Shown: piece by piece, positions 61,266 through 64,000 of the stretch | Position numbering within the stretch: the first letter of the stretch is position 1 | How the letters are laid out: each line of letters opens with the position of its first letter | Source: Pseudomonas defluvii | GTDB taxonomy: Bacteria > Pseudomonadota > Gammaproteobacteria > Pseudomonadales > Pseudomonadaceae | Length of the DNA stretch: 64,000 bases | Direction of reading: 5' to 3' | Assembly: GCF_001695625.1 (NCBI RefSeq) | Contig: NZ_MBPN01000014.1 | Span: 1-64,000 of the forward strand | Translations under genes and position numbers: made by a program | The notes under the pieces: generated by a model | What the model was told of the DNA's origin: nothing | Seen by the model: only the letters and a program-made list of their open reading frames with translations | The model's database searches: none

Positions 61266-61700
61266 TCAAGCCAGCTCTTTGGACTCGCGCACCATGTCGA
61301 CGTGCGGGATACCGGCTTCGAGGAACTCCTCGCTGACCACTTTGAAGCCCAAACGCTCGTAGAACGGCGTGGCGTGAACCTGGGCGCTGAGCATCTGCTG
61401 CTTCAGGTCGCGGTTCTGGGCTTCGACGATCACCGCTTGCATCAGGGCATCGCCGACCTTCAGCCCGCGCCAGTCCTTGAGGACCGACACCCGGCCAATA
61501 TGGCCGCTGGGCAGCAGGCGTGCCGTACCGATGGCAAAATCACCTTCATAGGCCAGGAAATGCACCGCGCTGGTATCGTCAGTGTCCCATTCCAGCTCAG
61601 GCGGTACGGCCTGTTCGGCGATGAACACGGCTTCACGAATGCGACGGATGTCAGCGTTGTCTTTCTGCCAGTCGGCAACCCGTACCGTGATCTTATTCAT
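61266..61700 (-). CDS. GNAT-family N-acetyltransferase (ElaA-like)
   Basis: A 144-residue acetyltransferase: RRIREAVFIAEQAVPPELEWDTDDTSAVHFLAYEGDFAIGTARLLPSGHIGRVSVLKDWRGLKVGDALMQAVIVEA with acetyl-CoA loop, then HATPFYERLGFKVVSEEFLEAGIPHVDM. This is the ElaA/YjcF-type family; the substrate is unknown. The ATG at 61700 overlaps the roxA stop by 8 bases, so the two are coupled. Confidence 0.88.
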   Translation of the reverse strand: MNKITVRVADWQKDNADIRRIREAVFIAEQAVPPELEWDTDDTSAVHFLAYEGDFAIGTARLLPSGHIGRVSVLKDWRGLKVGDALMQAVIVEAQNRDLKQQMLSAQVHATPFYERLGFKVVSEEFLEAGIPHVDMVRESKELA

Positions 61701-62859
61701 TGGCAAACCCCAGGCTTCCTTGCTTGATCAGTTCGCAGAGCAGGGTAAGGCCATCTTCATGGCTTAGCCACTCGCCAAGGTTTTCAACATGCAATGCGTC
61801 GGCGGCACAGATCAGCTTGAGCATTTCGCGCAGGTCGCCCGGCAGCAGGCGACTCTGGCCGCTGGCGAACAGCAGCAGGTTGTCGTCGACTTCGGACCAG
61901 GCCAGACGGGCGCTTGGATTGCGGATCAGGATGGCGCCTTGTTCGAGGCTGTCGATCAGCTCTTCCTCGCTCAGCGGCTCGCCACTGACCAGCTCGGGAT
62001 AGCGTGGCTCGGTCATGAACTGGCCGAACCAGGTCAGCAGCAGGCGCTCGTCGCCCATGTGCTCGGTCAGCAGGTTCTTCAGGCGGTCGAGGGCGTCGTG
62101 CTGGATCTGGTGCGGATCGCTGACCGGCTTGGCATCGGCGTCGCTGTAGCGGTCTTCATCAGGCAGGAACTGGCTGAGGAAGTCGGTGAAGTGGGTGAGC
62201 ACTTCGGCAGCGCTTGGGGCGCGGAAGCCGACCGAGTAGGTCATGCAGTCGTCTTCGGCGATGCCGTAGTGAGCCAGGCGCGGCGGCAGGTAGAGCATGT
62301 CGCCGGGTTCCAGGGTCCACTCGTCGCTCTGCTCGAAGTCCGCCAGGATACGCAGGTCGCTGTGCTCGATCAGCGGGCTGTCGCTGTCGCAGACCTGGCC
62401 GATTTTCCAGTTGCGCTTGCCTTGCCCTTGCAGCAGGAACACGTCGTAGTTGTCGAAGTGTGGACCAACGCTGCCACCGGGGGCGGCGAAGCTGATCATC
62501 ACGTCGTCGATACGCCAGCTTGGCAGGAAGCGGAAGTGCTCCAGCAGCTCGCCCACTTCAGGGACGAACTGGTCGACCGCTTGTACCAGCAGGGTCCAGT
62601 CACGCGCTGGCAGCTGGCTGAAGGCGTCTTCCTCGAATGGGCCGCGACGCATTTCCCATGGGCGTTCGCCATGTTCGAGGATCAGACGCGATTCGACTTC
62701 CTCTTCCAGGGCAAGGCCGGCCAGTTCGTCGGCGTCGATCGGGCTTTCAAAGTCCGGGAAGGCCTGGCGGACGAGCAGGGGTTTTTTCTGCCAGTAGTCG
62801 CGCATGAATTCGCGGGCTGTGAGGCCGCCCAGAAGCTGCAGTGGTGTATCAGGATTCAT
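61693..62859 (-). CDS. roxA: Ribosomal protein uL16 3-hydroxylase RoxA (YcfD)
   Basis: A 388-residue JmjC-type Fe(II)/2-oxoglutarate dioxygenase that hydroxylates an arginine of ribosomal protein uL16. Iron triad His134, Asp136 (VGPHFDNYD) and His197 (LAHYGI); C-terminal winged-helix and dimer region (about 215-388; EALITTWF-like LLLTWFGQFMTEPRYPE). The neighbouring purB recalls the E. coli order (purB, phoPQ, ycfD). Confidence 0.93.
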   Translation of the reverse strand: MNPDTPLQLLGGLTAREFMRDYWQKKPLLVRQAFPDFESPIDADELAGLALEEEVESRLILEHGERPWEMRRGPFEEDAFSQLPARDWTLLVQAVDQFVPEVGELLEHFRFLPSWRIDDVMISFAAPGGSVGPHFDNYDVFLLQGQGKRNWKIGQVCDSDSPLIEHSDLRILADFEQSDEWTLEPGDMLYLPPRLAHYGIAEDDCMTYSVGFRAPSAAEVLTHFTDFLSQFLPDEDRYSDADAKPVSDPHQIQHDALDRLKNLLTEHMGDERLLLTWFGQFMTEPRYPELVSGEPLSEEELIDSLEQGAILIRNPSARLAWSEVDDNLLLFASGQSRLLPGDLREMLKLICAADALHVENLGEWLSHEDGLTLLCELIKQGSLGFANE

Positions 62860-62895
62860 GTGTAACCTATTGAAAAAAAGTAATTTTCTTTCGGT

Positions 62896-62924
62896 AATAA
62901 AAACGCCCGGCTTGGCCGGGCGTT
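62896..62924 (-). terminator. purB terminator
   Basis: 10-bp stem AACGCCCGGC / GCCGGGCGTT with loop TTG and a minus-strand TTTTTATTA tail, between purB and roxA. Confidence 0.92.
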
Positions 62925-62941
62925 AACGCGCAAGGCAATAA

Positions 62942-64000
<1,059 letters not shown>

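Overview
The window is chromosomal DNA from a Pseudomonas of the P. putida group. The pointers are high GC, a 3' end of a Pseudomonas-type 5S rRNA at base 1, a fused nuoCD inside a 13-gene nuo operon, a short (441-residue) isocitrate lyase, P. putida-type REP elements (about 29.3 and 58.4 kb), and a crc-family sRNA gene next to an HMG-CoA lyase gene, where P. putida carries crcY. Gene order is that of a core genome; there is no IS element, prophage, integron or CRISPR array.

Layout. 0-4.5 kb: end of an rRNA operon, queD, a patatin-like lipase, then two PepSY proteins with an OmpR/histidine-kinase pair. 4.5-14.4 kb: a chemoreceptor, an NhaC-type transporter, an acyl-CoA dehydrogenase and acyl-CoA ligase pair (DmdC/DmdB-like), and a divergent PAS kinase with a FixJ-like regulator. 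14.4-22.7 kb: small envelope proteins, ZapE, DinB-like, YqaA, DUF411, an SDR, a MocR regulator and CcoG. 22.7-24.9 kb: the crcY sRNA gene with a sigma-54 promoter and CbrB-like half-sites, then HMG-CoA lyase and LiuR with a MerR-type operator. 24.9-31 kb: LysR and a divergent acyl-CoA dehydrogenase, a PstS-OmpA fusion, a lipoprotein, exonuclease III and an acetyltransferase. 31-36.4 kb: tamA-tamB.

36.4-38.9 kb is the least explained part: two paralogous DUF2589 proteins, a Mu Mor-type regulator and a small exported protein, all on one strand, set between housekeeping genes. 39-43 kb: a 62-residue membrane protein, TrhP and a TonB-dependent receptor. 43-58 kb: the complete nuo operon for respiratory complex I. 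58-64 kb: a 630-base non-coding gap with a Fur-like box, aceA with an RccR-like operator far upstream, an orphan secretin N-domain protein, an acetyltransferase, the ribosomal oxygenase RoxA, and the 3' part of purB, which runs off the end.

Together the window links carbon catabolite control (crcY), branched-chain and fatty acyl-CoA breakdown (HMG-CoA lyase, three acyl-CoA enzymes), the glyoxylate shunt (aceA) and NADH oxidation (nuo). Assignments come from reading motifs and gene order; no database search was run.
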